From Flavobacteriaceae bacterium (GTDB taxonomy: Bacteria > Bacteroidota > Bacteroidia > Flavobacteriales > Flavobacteriaceae), in the NCBI GenBank assembly GCA_029248885.1, contig JAQWIL010000003.1, forward strand, positions 54,403 to 118,402: a stretch of DNA of 64,000 bases, written 5' to 3'. Positions 24,582 through 33,475 of this stretch are shown here, piece by piece. A program made the position numbers and the translations under genes. Position 1 is the first letter of the stretch. Every line of letters starts with the position of its first letter. Below the pieces are notes generated by a model. The model did no database searches, had not been told where the DNA came from, and was given only the letters and a program-made list of their open reading frames with translations.

Positions 24582-24976
24582 AAAAAGCAATCCTTTTGGT
24601 GTTTATGATTCTATCGTCCTGTGCGCAGGTGGAGGAAGTGCCGCCTGAAAATTTGATTGGGGAAGAGAAAATGGCTGATTTGATTTTTGAGCTTGCTGTT
24701 TTGGATGCTGCTAAAGGATTTGTTCCCAAAGATAAAAATGAGAGAATCATTTTGGACACAGACTCGTTTTATCAGTTTCATGACATTGATAGCGCACAGT
24801 TTACAAGCAGTAATGCCTACTATGCCAAACAGCCGAAAGCATACTTGCGTATTGTCAGTACGGCAAAGACAAAACTCGAAGAATTTGAAAAAAATATGGA
24901 AGAGAGCGAGTATAAGATGCTTAAGAACGATTCGATAGAGATCAAACCAAAACAGAAAAAAAATATCACCAAATAG
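24578..24976 (+). CDS. DUF4296 lipoprotein
   Basis: 132 residues with lipoprotein signal ILLVFMILSSC. The mature domain, with NLIGEEKMADLIFELAVLDA and FYQFHDIDSAQFTSSNAYYA, is the DUF4296 pattern found across Flavobacteriia. Function unknown; it should sit on the periplasmic side of a membrane. The ATG overlaps the dihydroorotase stop (ATGA), a conserved arrangement in these bacteria. The C-terminal tail is lysine-rich. Confidence 0.8.
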   Translation: MKKAILLVFMILSSCAQVEEVPPENLIGEEKMADLIFELAVLDAAKGFVPKDKNERIILDTDSFYQFHDIDSAQFTSSNAYYAKQPKAYLRIVSTAKTKLEEFEKNMEESEYKMLKNDSIEIKPKQKKNITK

Positions 24977-25007
24977 GGGGTCCTTTTTTAGATCATCAAC
25001 TAGGTCT

Positions 25008-25015
25008 TATATTTG
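25008..25015 (+). promoter_or_regulatory. -7 promoter box of tyrS
   Basis: TATATTTG matches the consensus exactly, 15 bases before the ATG at 25031. It supports starting tyrS at that ATG and not at an in-frame TTG at 25013, which overlaps the box. Confidence 0.65.
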
Positions 25016-25030
25016 TGTAACAGAAAACAA

Positions 25031-26326
25031 ATGGCAAAGAACTTTGTAGCAGAATTAGCGTGGAGAGGGATGATACATGATATCATGCCAGATACGGAAA
25101 AGGTATTAAACGAAAATCCAACTTCTGGCTACATTGGTTTTGATCCCACCTCGGACTCTTTGCATATTGGGAGTTTGGTTCAGATTATGATTTTGATGCA
25201 TTTTCAACGAGCAGGACACAGCCCGATTGCATTGATTGGCGGTTCGACGGGAATGATAGGGGATCCATCTGGAAAATCACAAGAACGCAATTTGCTGGAT
25301 CAAGAAACTCTTGAAAAAAACATCAAGGGGATTGAAAGTCAGCTTAGTCGGTTTTTGGATTTTACAGAAAGCTCTCCTAATGCTGCCAAGTTGGTCAATA
25401 ATTACGATTGGATGTCAAGTTTTTCTTTGATTGACTTCACACGAGATATCGGAAAGCATTTGACGGTCAATTATATGATGGCCAAAGATTCGGTCAAAAA
25501 ACGCTTGAGTAGCGATGCGAAAGAGGGCATGTCTTTTACCGAGTTTAGCTATCAACTGATACAGGGTTATGATTTTCTTCATCTATACGAGCATCACAAT
25601 TGCTTGTTGCAAATGGGGGGCAGTGACCAATGGGGAAATATCACCACAGGTACAGAGTTGGTACGTCGAAAGGCGAAAGGTAAGGCCTACGCGCTGACTT
25701 GCCCTTTGATCACTAAGGCCGACGGTACCAAGTTTGGGAAAACAGAAGGTGGAAACGTCTGGTTGGATAAGACCAAAACCTCAGCGTATAAGTTCTATCA
25801 ATACTGGCTTAATACTTCTGATGAAGATGCAGAACGCTATATCAAAATCTTTACCTTTTTGGATCAAAAGACCATCACTGATCTGATTGCACAACACAAA
25901 GAAGTACCACATTTACGCCAACTTCAAAGAACCCTTGCAGACGAAGTGACTCGTATGGTGCACTCCGAAGAAGAAAGAGTTTTGGCGGTTCAAGCTTCGG
26001 AAATCCTTTTTGGAAAGGCAACTTCTTCGGCTTTAAAGCAACTCGATGAAGCAACCTTTTTAGATGTTTTTGAGGGGGTTCCGCAAGCCAGCATGTCGAA
26101 GTCAACACTTACAGAGGGTATCACAGCGATTGATCTACTTGCGTCGTCAACAGGGTTTTTGTCTTCCAACGGAGAAGCCAGACGCGCACTCAAAGAGAAT
26201 TCGATTTCGGTGAATAAGGAAAAAATACAGGAATCTTTTACTGCGCAACCTACCGATTTGATTTGCGATCGGTATTTGCTGCTTCAGCGGGGTAAAAAGA
26301 ACTATTTTTTGGTGGTGTTTAACTAA
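25031..26326 (+). CDS. tyrS: Tyrosyl-tRNA synthetase
   Basis: 431 residues, class I aminoacyl-tRNA synthetase. [16 protein letters not shown] contains the HIGH-like motif (HIGS) and TKFGKTEGG the KMSKS equivalent (KFGKT) that bind [20 protein letters not shown] and [14 protein letters not shown] are TyrRS-specific segments. A C-terminal S4-like tRNA-binding domain is visible ([18 protein letters not shown]). The last eight bases overlap the end of the convergent LuxE-like gene. Confidence 0.96.
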   Translation: MAKNFVAELAWRGMIHDIMPDTEKVLNENPTSGYIGFDPTSDSLHIGSLVQIMILMHFQRAGHSPIALIGGSTGMIGDPSGKSQERNLLDQETLEKNIKGIESQLSRFLDFTESSPNAAKLVNNYDWMSSFSLIDFTRDIGKHLTVNYMMAKDSVKKRLSSDAKEGMSFTEFSYQLIQGYDFLHLYEHHNCLLQMGGSDQWGNITTGTELVRRKAKGKAYALTCPLITKADGTKFGKTEGGNVWLDKTKTSAYKFYQYWLNTSDEDAERYIKIFTFLDQKTITDLIAQHKEVPHLRQLQRTLADEVTRMVHSEEERVLAVQASEILFGKATSSALKQLDEATFLDVFEGVPQASMSKSTLTEGITAIDLLASSTGFLSSNGEARRALKENSISVNKEKIQESFTAQPTDLICDRYLLLQRGKKNYFLVVFN

Positions 26327-27284
26327 CCATTAGATTGCATCCACGGATATCACTGGCATCTACCCTTCCCAGAACCTCAAATGACCCATCGGGATACACT
26401 TTTGCCAAGTCATCGGAGGCGATAAAAGCACAGGAGTTTTTGTTGGCTAGGTCAATAATATTCAAGCAGCCCAATCCATGCTCTTGTACACCCATGGGGT
26501 TGTTTGGATCTCGAACAAACACCTTCATCCAAGGTGGGCAGTGAAATCTACCATCCGTTTTGGCATAGGCCTGCGATAGAAGCTCTGTCATCCCATATTC
26601 TGATTGAATTTCCCGAACACCTAGTTTAGGCTGAAGCTGGGCGTGTAGTTCGTCGCGAACCATCTCTTTTCGACGACCCTTCATGCCTCCCGTTTCCATG
26701 ATAATGGTATGTGACAGAGAAGAGGGAAATTGCTCTGCAAAATCCAATAAAGCAAAACTCACACCAAGCAGAAAGGTTTTTTTGTGATTGCGCTCACGCC
26801 TTTTCAAAACCTCATGCAACTTTTGGTGGTCATCAAGATAAAAACCACTGTCTGCGCAATCGGATAATTCGATCAACTTTCGCATCATATAAACCAAAGA
26901 TGAATTGGGTTTTTCTAAATATCCTGGCAGTAAGCCAATGATTGCAAACTGCTTGGGATTTCCGTAAAACAACTCAAAGCAATGGATAAAACTTTGTTCA
27001 TAAATTTGAATGTCTGCTATGTGATGCGAACTTGTTGCCCCTCCTGTTCCACTGCTTTCAAAAACATGGGAGCAGTGCGGAGTTCCTGTGAGGACGTTGT
27101 GTGTTTTAAAAAAAGAAATCGGCAAAAAAGGAATTTGAACCAGAGACTCGCAATCGCTAGGATGACGATGCGTGAGATCACAAAACGAACGATAGATCGG
27201 GTTGTGGGTAAACTGTTCCTTATAGCAATTGATTGCCTGAGTGTGAAACCCAATCGAAGATTCGTAAAACGACAGCTTGTTCAT
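26319..27284 (-). CDS. LuxE-like acyl-protein synthetase / acyl transferase
   Basis: 321 residues resembling the LuxE/PaaK-like adenylate-forming family. [12 protein letters not shown] is the phosphate loop, [12 protein letters not shown] and [15 protein letters not shown] are conserved in LuxE, and [16 protein letters not shown] matches the YGMTE adenylation motif. These enzymes activate a fatty acid or aryl acid as AMP ester. There is no lux operon around it; in Bacteroidota this gene usually stands alone and its substrate is unknown to me. Convergent with tyrS (8-base overlap). Confidence 0.8.
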   Translation of the reverse strand: MNKLSFYESSIGFHTQAINCYKEQFTHNPIYRSFCDLTHRHPSDCESLVQIPFLPISFFKTHNVLTGTPHCSHVFESSGTGGATSSHHIADIQIYEQSFIHCFELFYGNPKQFAIIGLLPGYLEKPNSSLVYMMRKLIELSDCADSGFYLDDHQKLHEVLKRRERNHKKTFLLGVSFALLDFAEQFPSSLSHTIIMETGGMKGRRKEMVRDELHAQLQPKLGVREIQSEYGMTELLSQAYAKTDGRFHCPPWMKVFVRDPNNPMGVQEHGLGCLNIIDLANKNSCAFIASDDLAKVYPDGSFEVLGRVDASDIRGCNLMVS

Positions 27285-27333
27285 AATTCGATTTCAAAGT
27301 TACATTATTAACATTAAGCTAATGTTTGACTAC

Positions 27334-27362
27334 TTGATTCAAGCATAATTTTTATACATTTG
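27334..27362 (+). promoter_or_regulatory. Full promoter of the two-component operon
   Basis: TTG (27334-27336), an 18-base spacer, then TACATTTG (27355-27362): the best match to the Bacteroidota TTG-N-TAnnTTTG promoter on the plus strand in this window. The ATG of the response regulator is at 27377. Confidence 0.8.
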
Positions 27363-27376
27363 AGTTTTGGCAAAAC

Positions 27377-28063
27377 ATGAATAAAAAAAACATTAAGATC
27401 TTACTTGTTGATGATGAACCCGACATCTTAGAATTCATGAGCTATAACCTTTCAAACGAAGGGTATAAAGTTTACACCGCAACCAATGGAGAAGAGGCCA
27501 TTGAAAAAGCCAAAAGCAAATCTCCTCATTTGATATTACTCGACGTAATGATGCCTAAAATGGATGGGATTGAAGCATGTGAAAATCTGCGTAAATTACC
27601 CAAGTTGGGTGAAAAGCTGATCATTGTTTTTCTGACGGCTCGAAGTGAAGACTACACACAGGTTGCGGGTCTTGAAGCAGGTGCTGATGATTATATCACC
27701 AAGCCCGTAAAGATCAAAGTTCTTATCAGTAAGGTCAAATCCCTTTTGCGTCGTATGCAGGATGGTGCTGACAACGACAGTCTAATCGAAGTGGGAAGTC
27801 TTGTGGTGAATCGCGAGGAATACAAAATCATCTATAACGGAGAGGAAAAAATCCTACCTCGAAAAGAATTTGAACTCCTTTCTCTTTTGGCGAGTAAGCC
27901 AAACAAAGTTTTTGAACGCGAAGTCATTCTCGATCGTGTTTGGGGAAATGAGGTCATTGTTGGGGGACGAACCATTGATGTACATATCCGAAAACTCAGA
28001 GAAAAAATTGGGGATCAGCACTTTAAGACCGTCAAGGGTGTTGGTTATAAATACGTCATTTAA
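27377..28063 (+). CDS. OmpR/PhoB-family response regulator
   Basis: 228 residues. The receiver domain (about 5-120) shows the acidic pair in LVDDEPD, the phospho-acceptor Asp in LILLDVMMPKMDG, and the switch residues Thr (VFLTAR) and Lys (ITKPVKI). A winged-helix DNA-binding domain follows (about 133-226: PRKEFELLSLLASKPNKVF, RTIDVHIRKLREKIG, VKGVGYKYV). It is paired with a PhoR-like kinase 11 bases downstream. Phosphate or envelope signalling is likely but not provable here. Confidence 0.93.
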   Translation: MNKKNIKILLVDDEPDILEFMSYNLSNEGYKVYTATNGEEAIEKAKSKSPHLILLDVMMPKMDGIEACENLRKLPKLGEKLIIVFLTARSEDYTQVAGLEAGADDYITKPVKIKVLISKVKSLLRRMQDGADNDSLIEVGSLVVNREEYKIIYNGEEKILPRKEFELLSLLASKPNKVFEREVILDRVWGNEVIVGGRTIDVHIRKLREKIGDQHFKTVKGVGYKYVI

Positions 28064-28074
28064 ACAGATACCTT

Positions 28075-29163
28075 GTGCTCACAAAAAGAAGGAAGTCACT
28101 TGCCATTGTCTATGCCATCGCATGCCTTTTTATTGTTGTATTCACCGTTTCATTGATCGGGTATATCGGATTTGAGCAAAACCCATTTTCAGCCAACATC
28201 TTGGTGATGTCAATCGGATTGGGTGTTTTTTTTTCGCTCGCCTTGTACTTCTGGCTAAACAGACAGATTAACCAATTGTTAGACGCCTACCTCAAAAACC
28301 TCTACGCAGATTTTGCAGCAGAGAATGAAGCTCTACATTTTACAAGTCCGTTATTTGATTTGGATGAGCTGGAGGAGAAAGTCAAAGAAATTGTGTCCAA
28401 ACGAATTTCAGAAATCAATACGTTAAAAAGCCAAGATGCATTTCGCAAGGAATTTCTAGGGAATGTAGCCCACGAACTCAAAACACCGCTGTTTACCGTT
28501 CAAGGATATATATCAACTCTTTTAGATGGCGCATTGTCTGATGAAAAAGTAAATAAAAAATACCTAATTCGAGCCAACAAAGGGGTCGACAGACTTCTTT
28601 ACATTGTCAAAGATCTGGATTTACTCACACAGCTCGAAACAGAAACGACTGCACTTGTGATGTCAGATTTTGATATCGTGGAGCACGTTCGAAATGTATT
28701 TGAATTGTTGGAAATTCGAGCAGGCAAGTCCAATATATCGCTTGAGTTTGATAAAGATTATCTTTTCCCAATCGAGGTACATGCAGATGAGGAACGAATC
28801 CAACAAGTCTTTACAAACTTGATTGTGAATTCCATCAAATATGGAAAGAAAAAGGGAACGACCGAAATCCGATTTGAAGATATCGATAAGGATACAATTA
28901 AAGTTCATATTGCTGACAACGGGTTGGGAATCTCTGAAGAACACCTTCCGCGCTTGTTTGAACGCTTTTATCGCGTTGATAAAAGCGGTAGCCGAAAAGA
29001 AGGGGGCACTGGTCTAGGACTCTCGATCGTCAAGCACATTGTCGAAGCCCATCAACAGGAACTGCTGGTGGAAAGTCGAGTGGATATCGGTTCTCAATTT
29101 TCTTTTACGTTAGATAAGGCAAACAAAAATACCGATGGAATAGCCGAAATCGATGGGCAGTAA
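28075..29163 (+). CDS. PhoR-like sensor histidine kinase
   Basis: 362 residues starting with GTG. Two membrane helices (about 10-30 and 40-60) with a very short extracytoplasmic loop, so it probably senses the membrane itself or a partner. The dimerisation domain has the phospho-acceptor His in NVAHELKTPLFTVQGY. The ATP-binding domain shows the N box NLIVNSIKYG, G1 DNGLGIS and G2 GGTGLGLSIVKHIV. It lies in an operon with the response regulator and overlaps trmB by 11 bases. Confidence 0.93.
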   Translation: MLTKRRKSLAIVYAIACLFIVVFTVSLIGYIGFEQNPFSANILVMSIGLGVFFSLALYFWLNRQINQLLDAYLKNLYADFAAENEALHFTSPLFDLDELEEKVKEIVSKRISEINTLKSQDAFRKEFLGNVAHELKTPLFTVQGYISTLLDGALSDEKVNKKYLIRANKGVDRLLYIVKDLDLLTQLETETTALVMSDFDIVEHVRNVFELLEIRAGKSNISLEFDKDYLFPIEVHADEERIQQVFTNLIVNSIKYGKKKGTTEIRFEDIDKDTIKVHIADNGLGISEEHLPRLFERFYRVDKSGSRKEGGTGLGLSIVKHIVEAHQQELLVESRVDIGSQFSFTLDKANKNTDGIAEIDGQ

Positions 29164-29836
29164 AAACAAACTGAAACGCTTTCAAGAAAACGAGACCTTG
29201 CCCAATGTGATTCAGCCCACTAGGGAGTCGCTTGTCAAGGGATCATTTGTCCACAAAGGGCATTGGAAAGATTATTTCGCAAACGACAATCCAATCATTG
29301 TTGAGTTGGGTTGTGGGAAGGGCGAATATACTGTGGCCTTAGCTCGACAAAATCCAGATTGTAACTACATCGGAATTGACATTAAAGGGGCTCGGTTTTG
29401 GAGAGGTGCAAAAACAGCACATGAGGACCAGCTTTCAAATGTGGCATTTATCCGAACACAAATTGAACTTATCGAGCAGGTCTTTGCCCATGATGAGGTA
29501 TCCGAAATTTGGTTGACGTTTCCTGACCCACAACTGAAATTCAAACGGACAAAGCATCGGCTGACAAACCCTGATTTTTTACTGAAATACCAACGAATTC
29601 TGAATTCCAAAGGTGTTGTGCATCTCAAAACAGATAGCGCTTTCCTGCACGGATATACTCTCGGGGTTTTGGACGGGATGGGCATCCGACCACAAATGGC
29701 GCATCACGACGTCTACAAATATGTACATGCTCCAGCGGAGGTGATTTCCATTCAAACCTTTTATGAGCAGCAGTATTTGGCACAGCAAACCCCAATCACT
29801 TACCTAAAATTTAGCTATGAAAAATACCTCAGATAG
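29153..29836 (+). CDS. trmB: tRNA (guanine-N7-)-methyltransferase
   Basis: 227 residues, SAM-dependent Rossmann methyltransferase that makes m7G46 in tRNA. VELGCGKGEYTVALA binds S-adenosylmethionine, YIGIDIKGARFWRGAK and WLTFPDPQLKFKRTKHRL are diagnostic TrmB motifs (the PDP.. region binds the guanine), and HLKTDSAFLHGYTL follows. It starts inside the kinase gene and ends 20 bases into the next gene, so the four genes from 27377 to 30155 form one overlapping transcript. Confidence 0.93.
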   Translation: MGSKNKLKRFQENETLPNVIQPTRESLVKGSFVHKGHWKDYFANDNPIIVELGCGKGEYTVALARQNPDCNYIGIDIKGARFWRGAKTAHEDQLSNVAFIRTQIELIEQVFAHDEVSEIWLTFPDPQLKFKRTKHRLTNPDFLLKYQRILNSKGVVHLKTDSAFLHGYTLGVLDGMGIRPQMAHHDVYKYVHAPAEVISIQTFYEQQYLAQQTPITYLKFSYEKYLR

Positions 29837-30155
29837 TGCTGATTTTTTTGATCGTGTTTACGATGTTGTTCGTCAAATCCCGGAAGGAAGAGTTACGAGC
29901 TATGGCGCAATCGCAGGCCATTTGGGCATGCGCCGATCGGCGCGTATGGTTGGTTGGGCAATGAATGCAGCCCATACAAAGCTAGATGTCCCTGCACACC
30001 GTGTGGTGAATCGCAACGGGTTACTTACAGGAAAACATCATTTTGGAGGGCCGAGAGTGATGCAGCAGTTATTGGAGAACGAAGGGCATCAAATCGAAGA
30101 CGATCAAATTATCCATTTTAAGCAAGTCTTTTGGGATCCGGAAAACCCTATGTAA
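29817..30155 (+). CDS. Alkyltransferase-like (ATL) protein
   Basis: 112 residues of the MGMT/Ogt DNA-binding fold without the N-terminal domain. GRVTSYGAIAGHLGM is the recognition helix, and VPAHRVVNRNGLL replaces the PCHR active-site motif: the acceptor Cys is Ala. This is typical of ATL proteins, which bind O6-alkylguanine but cannot remove the alkyl group and instead hand the lesion to nucleotide excision repair. Starts 20 bases inside trmB. Confidence 0.88.
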   Translation: MKNTSDSADFFDRVYDVVRQIPEGRVTSYGAIAGHLGMRRSARMVGWAMNAAHTKLDVPAHRVVNRNGLLTGKHHFGGPRVMQQLLENEGHQIEDDQIIHFKQVFWDPENPM

Positions 30156-30171
30156 GTTGCTGGCTTTGTGC

Positions 30172-30179
30172 TATATTTG
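30172..30179 (+). promoter_or_regulatory. -7 promoter box of the Mrp gene
   Basis: TATATTTG, an exact consensus, 29 bases before the TTG start codon at 30209. No TTG -33 element at a normal spacing was seen. Confidence 0.6.
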
Positions 30180-30208
30180 CAATTTAGAATCATTTTAAAA
30201 AAGAAATT

Positions 30209-31336
30209 TTGAAAAAGCCCGCAGTCGAATCTCTGGTCAAAGCCATCACACTCCCTGGGTCTTCCCAAACCGTTGGGGATGCGAACGCGCTGACCAATGT
30301 GCAACTCATCGGAAAAGAGATTGTTATCGACTTGGCTCTAGCAAGCCCAAGCTTGCAGTTGCGAAAAAAAATTGAGGCTCATGTCAGATCAGTATTACAG
30401 GACAAAATCGGAGAGGATTATACCTTTCAAGTTCATGTGACCCATCAGGCATCTCCTTCTGCGTCAAAACCCAATATCATCAAAGGCAAAGCTTTAGACG
30501 GCGTTCAAAATATCGTTGCGATTGCCTCCGGAAAAGGAGGGGTGGGAAAATCTACAGTGACAGCCAATTTGGCGGTTACCCTTTCCAATATGGGCTTTAA
30601 AGTTGGAGTATTGGATGCAGATATCTACGGACCATCGATGCCACTGATGTTTGATGTGGCTTTCGAACGCCCTTTGTCTGTTCAGGTTGATGGCAAATCA
30701 AAGATGAAACCTGTAAGCAATTATGGCGTTCAACTCTTATCGATCGGATTTTTCACAAAGCCAGATCAAGCCGTGATTTGGCGAGGACCGATGGCATCAA
30801 AAGCACTCAACCAAATGATTTTCGATGCGGATTGGGGTGAGCTTGATTTTTTATTGATCGACTTACCACCCGGTACTGGGGATATTCACCTGAGTATTTT
30901 ACAAGCGCTTCCAGTGACTGGAGCTGTGGTGGTGAGCACACCTCAAGCAGTAGCCCTTGCCGATGCCAAAAAAGGGGTTGCCATGTTCCAGCAAGATTCG
31001 ATTCAGGTTCCTGTTTTGGGGATTGTTGAGAACATGTCCTACTTTACCCCAGAAGAATTGCCAGATAATAAATATTACATTTTTGGAAGAGATGGCGCCA
31101 AATATTTAGCAGAAGATGTTGGGGTGCCTTTTTTGGGTGATTTGCCACTGGTGCAAAGTCTTCGTGAAGCTGGAGACGTAGGAAGACCGGCTGTGTTGCA
31201 GGGAGGTGCTACGGAAGATGTATTTACGAGCATTACACAGTCACTGATTACAGAACTGGTCCAACGAAACAAAGAATTACCCCCAACCGAAATTGTGAAG
31301 ATCACCACCATGGCTGGATGTTCAGCAGTTTCCTAA
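30209..31336 (+). CDS. Mrp/NBP35-type ATPase, iron-sulfur carrier
   Basis: 375 residues. An N-terminal MIP18-like domain (about 1-85) precedes a P-loop NTPase domain with the deviant Walker A VAIASGKGGVGKST, VLDADIYGPSMP, and LLIDLPPGTGDIHLS (Walker B region). Mrp/ApbC proteins carry and deliver iron-sulfur clusters. The start is TTG in the frame MKKPAVESLV. A NifU-like gene follows after ten bases, in agreement with cluster assembly or transfer. Confidence 0.92.
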   Translation: MKKPAVESLVKAITLPGSSQTVGDANALTNVQLIGKEIVIDLALASPSLQLRKKIEAHVRSVLQDKIGEDYTFQVHVTHQASPSASKPNIIKGKALDGVQNIVAIASGKGGVGKSTVTANLAVTLSNMGFKVGVLDADIYGPSMPLMFDVAFERPLSVQVDGKSKMKPVSNYGVQLLSIGFFTKPDQAVIWRGPMASKALNQMIFDADWGELDFLLIDLPPGTGDIHLSILQALPVTGAVVVSTPQAVALADAKKGVAMFQQDSIQVPVLGIVENMSYFTPEELPDNKYYIFGRDGAKYLAEDVGVPFLGDLPLVQSLREAGDVGRPAVLQGGATEDVFTSITQSLITELVQRNKELPPTEIVKITTMAGCSAVS

Positions 31337-31346
31337 TAATTTGAGT

Positions 31347-31577
31347 ATGGTAGAAGTCAAAGAACAAGTAGAACAAGCCCTAGATGAAATACGTCCTTTT
31401 CTAATAAACGATGGCGGAAATATTTCCTTAGTCGCAATTGAGGGAGATACGGTCATTGTGGAACTTGAAGGCAATTGCATTTCCTGTTCAGTCAATCAAA
31501 TGACCCTGCAATTGGGTGTAGAGACAACCATTAAAAAGTACGCTCCGCATATCAAAAAGGTAGTCAAGGTCAATTAA
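31347..31577 (+). CDS. NifU-like C-terminal domain protein
   Basis: 76 residues forming only the NifU C-terminal domain: QALDEIRPFLINDGGNISLV and then GNCISCSVNQMTL, whose CxxC pair can hold a transient [4Fe-4S] cluster. It probably hands clusters to apo-proteins together with the Mrp ATPase encoded just upstream. I use the ATG; a TTG two codons earlier is possible. Last gene of this transcript. Confidence 0.9.
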   Translation: MVEVKEQVEQALDEIRPFLINDGGNISLVAIEGDTVIVELEGNCISCSVNQMTLQLGVETTIKKYAPHIKKVVKVN

Positions 31578-31712
31578 TTTTTTGACAACTGGTTTTTCTT
31601 TTAACAAGTACTTTTCATTTTTGAAAGTCTTTGTTCAACCAAAAAACCCGTTGGGACTTCTATTTTATTTTAGCACGAATAACTATATTGTGTAGCTAAA
31701 AAAACAGCATCT

Positions 31713-33401
31713 ATGGATTTTTCGACTCTAGACTTTGTCGTATTTGCGCTTTATGCGCTCATCATTTTATCGATTGGACTTTATGTGTCTCGCCAAAAGA
31801 AGGGTGAGAGCAAGAGTGCAGAAGATTATTTTTTAGCAGGTAAATCATTGCCTTGGTGGGCGATTGGTGCCTCGCTGATTGCTGCCAACATCTCAGCCGA
31901 GCAGTTTATCGGCATGTCTGGATCTGGCTTTGCACTTGGACTTGCCATTGCCTCCTACGAGTGGATGGCAGCCATCACACTACTGGTGGTTGGAAAGTAC
32001 TTTTTGCCGATTTTTATTGAAAAGGGTCTTTATACGATTCCAGAGTTTATCGAAAAACGATACAGCACCAACCTTAAAACCATATTGGCCGTTTTTTGGA
32101 TAGCCCTCTTTGTGTTTGTAAACCTAACAACCGTCCTCTTTTTAGGTGGTAAAGCACTAGATACCATTGTAGGAAGCGGCGATGGGAGCATCTTACTCAA
32201 TAGCATTATTGGACTCGGTCTGTTTGCTGCGGCCTATTCGCTTTGGGGCGGACTGGCAGCTGTGGCTTGGACAGACGTGGTGCAAGTGGTACTGCTCATT
32301 ATTGGCGGTCTTTTGATGGCATACTTTGCCCTTGCCAACGTCACAGACTCTGGGAGCTTTATCGACGGGCTGAAATACGTCTATGAAAAAGCACCTGAAC
32401 GCTTTTCTATGATATTGTCTAAAGGAGAAATCATCACCCCCAACGGGAGAGACGCTTGGTGGGATCTTCCAGGTCTAGCGGTGCTTATCGGTGGGATGTG
32501 GGTTGCCAACCTTTACTACTGGGGCTTTAACCAATATATTATTCAAAGAACACTGGCAGCCAAAAGCTTAAAAGAAGGACAAAAAGGAATCGTATTCGCA
32601 GCCTTTTTAAAGCTCATTATCCCTGTGATTGTGGTACTTCCCGGTATCATCGCCTATGTGATGAACCTTGACCCAGAAACTGGCACCTTAAATATGGGCC
32701 TTCTCAGCAGTGAGGGCTTTATAGGAACCGCTGGCAATGTCGCCAATGACAACGCCGCACCATGGCTGATTAAAAACTTTATACCAGTGGGACTTAAAGG
32801 TCTTATCCTAGCAGCACTAGCCGCAGCAATCGTATCCTCTCTAGCTTCGATGATTAACTCCACATCCACCATATTTACAATGGATATCTATAAATCGATG
32901 TTCAATAAAAATGCCAACGACAAGCAAATGGTGAAAGTAGGACGCTTGACAGGACTAGTTGCCCTTATCATCGCCATGCTGATTGCACCGCAGTTAGGCA
33001 GTCTTGGGCAGGTGTTCCAGTTTATACAAGAATATACAGGTGTTGTAAGCCCGGGTATCTTGGCAGTGTTCCTCATGGGACTGTTCTACAAAAAAGCCAC
33101 CAACAACGCAGCGATTTGGGGGGTGATATTATCTATCCCGATTGCAATGTATTTCAAAGTCGCACCAAACGGCTGGAGTGATGCGGCCTTGTTTGTGAAC
33201 CTTCCGTTTATGCACCAGATGATGCTCACTTGTATCGGAACGCTGCTTGTCATTGCAGGGATTAGCAAGCTAGAAGGCAATCAGGATGATCCGAAAGGTA
33301 TAGTACTGAGCAAACAGCTCTTTGCAACAGATAAAACCTTTAATGTAGCGGCATTTGGAGTGTTGCTTATAACCACCTTGTTATATGCGTTGTTTTGGTA
33401 A
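31713..33401 (+). CDS. Sodium/sugar symporter (SSS family, SGLT-like)
   Basis: 562 residues with about fourteen hydrophobic helices. AEDYFLAGKSLPWWAIGASLIAAN without interruption is the SSS signature around residues 37-60, AYSLWGGLAAVAWTDVVQ lies in the core, and SSLASMINSTSTIFTMDIY carries the Na+-site Ser pair. The best parallels are Bacteroidota glucose or galactose symporters of the inner membrane. It stands beside an alpha-glucoside utilisation cluster and could take up released glucose, but it is transcribed in the opposite direction and has no visible operator. Confidence 0.87.
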   Translation: MDFSTLDFVVFALYALIILSIGLYVSRQKKGESKSAEDYFLAGKSLPWWAIGASLIAANISAEQFIGMSGSGFALGLAIASYEWMAAITLLVVGKYFLPIFIEKGLYTIPEFIEKRYSTNLKTILAVFWIALFVFVNLTTVLFLGGKALDTIVGSGDGSILLNSIIGLGLFAAAYSLWGGLAAVAWTDVVQVVLLIIGGLLMAYFALANVTDSGSFIDGLKYVYEKAPERFSMILSKGEIITPNGRDAWWDLPGLAVLIGGMWVANLYYWGFNQYIIQRTLAAKSLKEGQKGIVFAAFLKLIIPVIVVLPGIIAYVMNLDPETGTLNMGLLSSEGFIGTAGNVANDNAAPWLIKNFIPVGLKGLILAALAAAIVSSLASMINSTSTIFTMDIYKSMFNKNANDKQMVKVGRLTGLVALIIAMLIAPQLGSLGQVFQFIQEYTGVVSPGILAVFLMGLFYKKATNNAAIWGVILSIPIAMYFKVAPNGWSDAALFVNLPFMHQMMLTCIGTLLVIAGISKLEGNQDDPKGIVLSKQLFATDKTFNVAAFGVLLITTLLYALFW

Positions 33402-33438
33402 GTTATTACCTTAAAAATTATTCGATTGTAAGCTAATA

Positions 33439-33475
33439 AATGAGCTATAGTCTCTTTTATAAGCTCATTCTTTTT
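33439..33475 (+). terminator. Terminator of the symporter gene
   Basis: AATGAGCTATA (33439-33449) pairs with TATAAGCTCATT (33458-33469) in an 11-bp stem, followed by CTTTTTG. It overlaps the last codons of the convergent beta-barrel gene. Confidence 0.75.
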
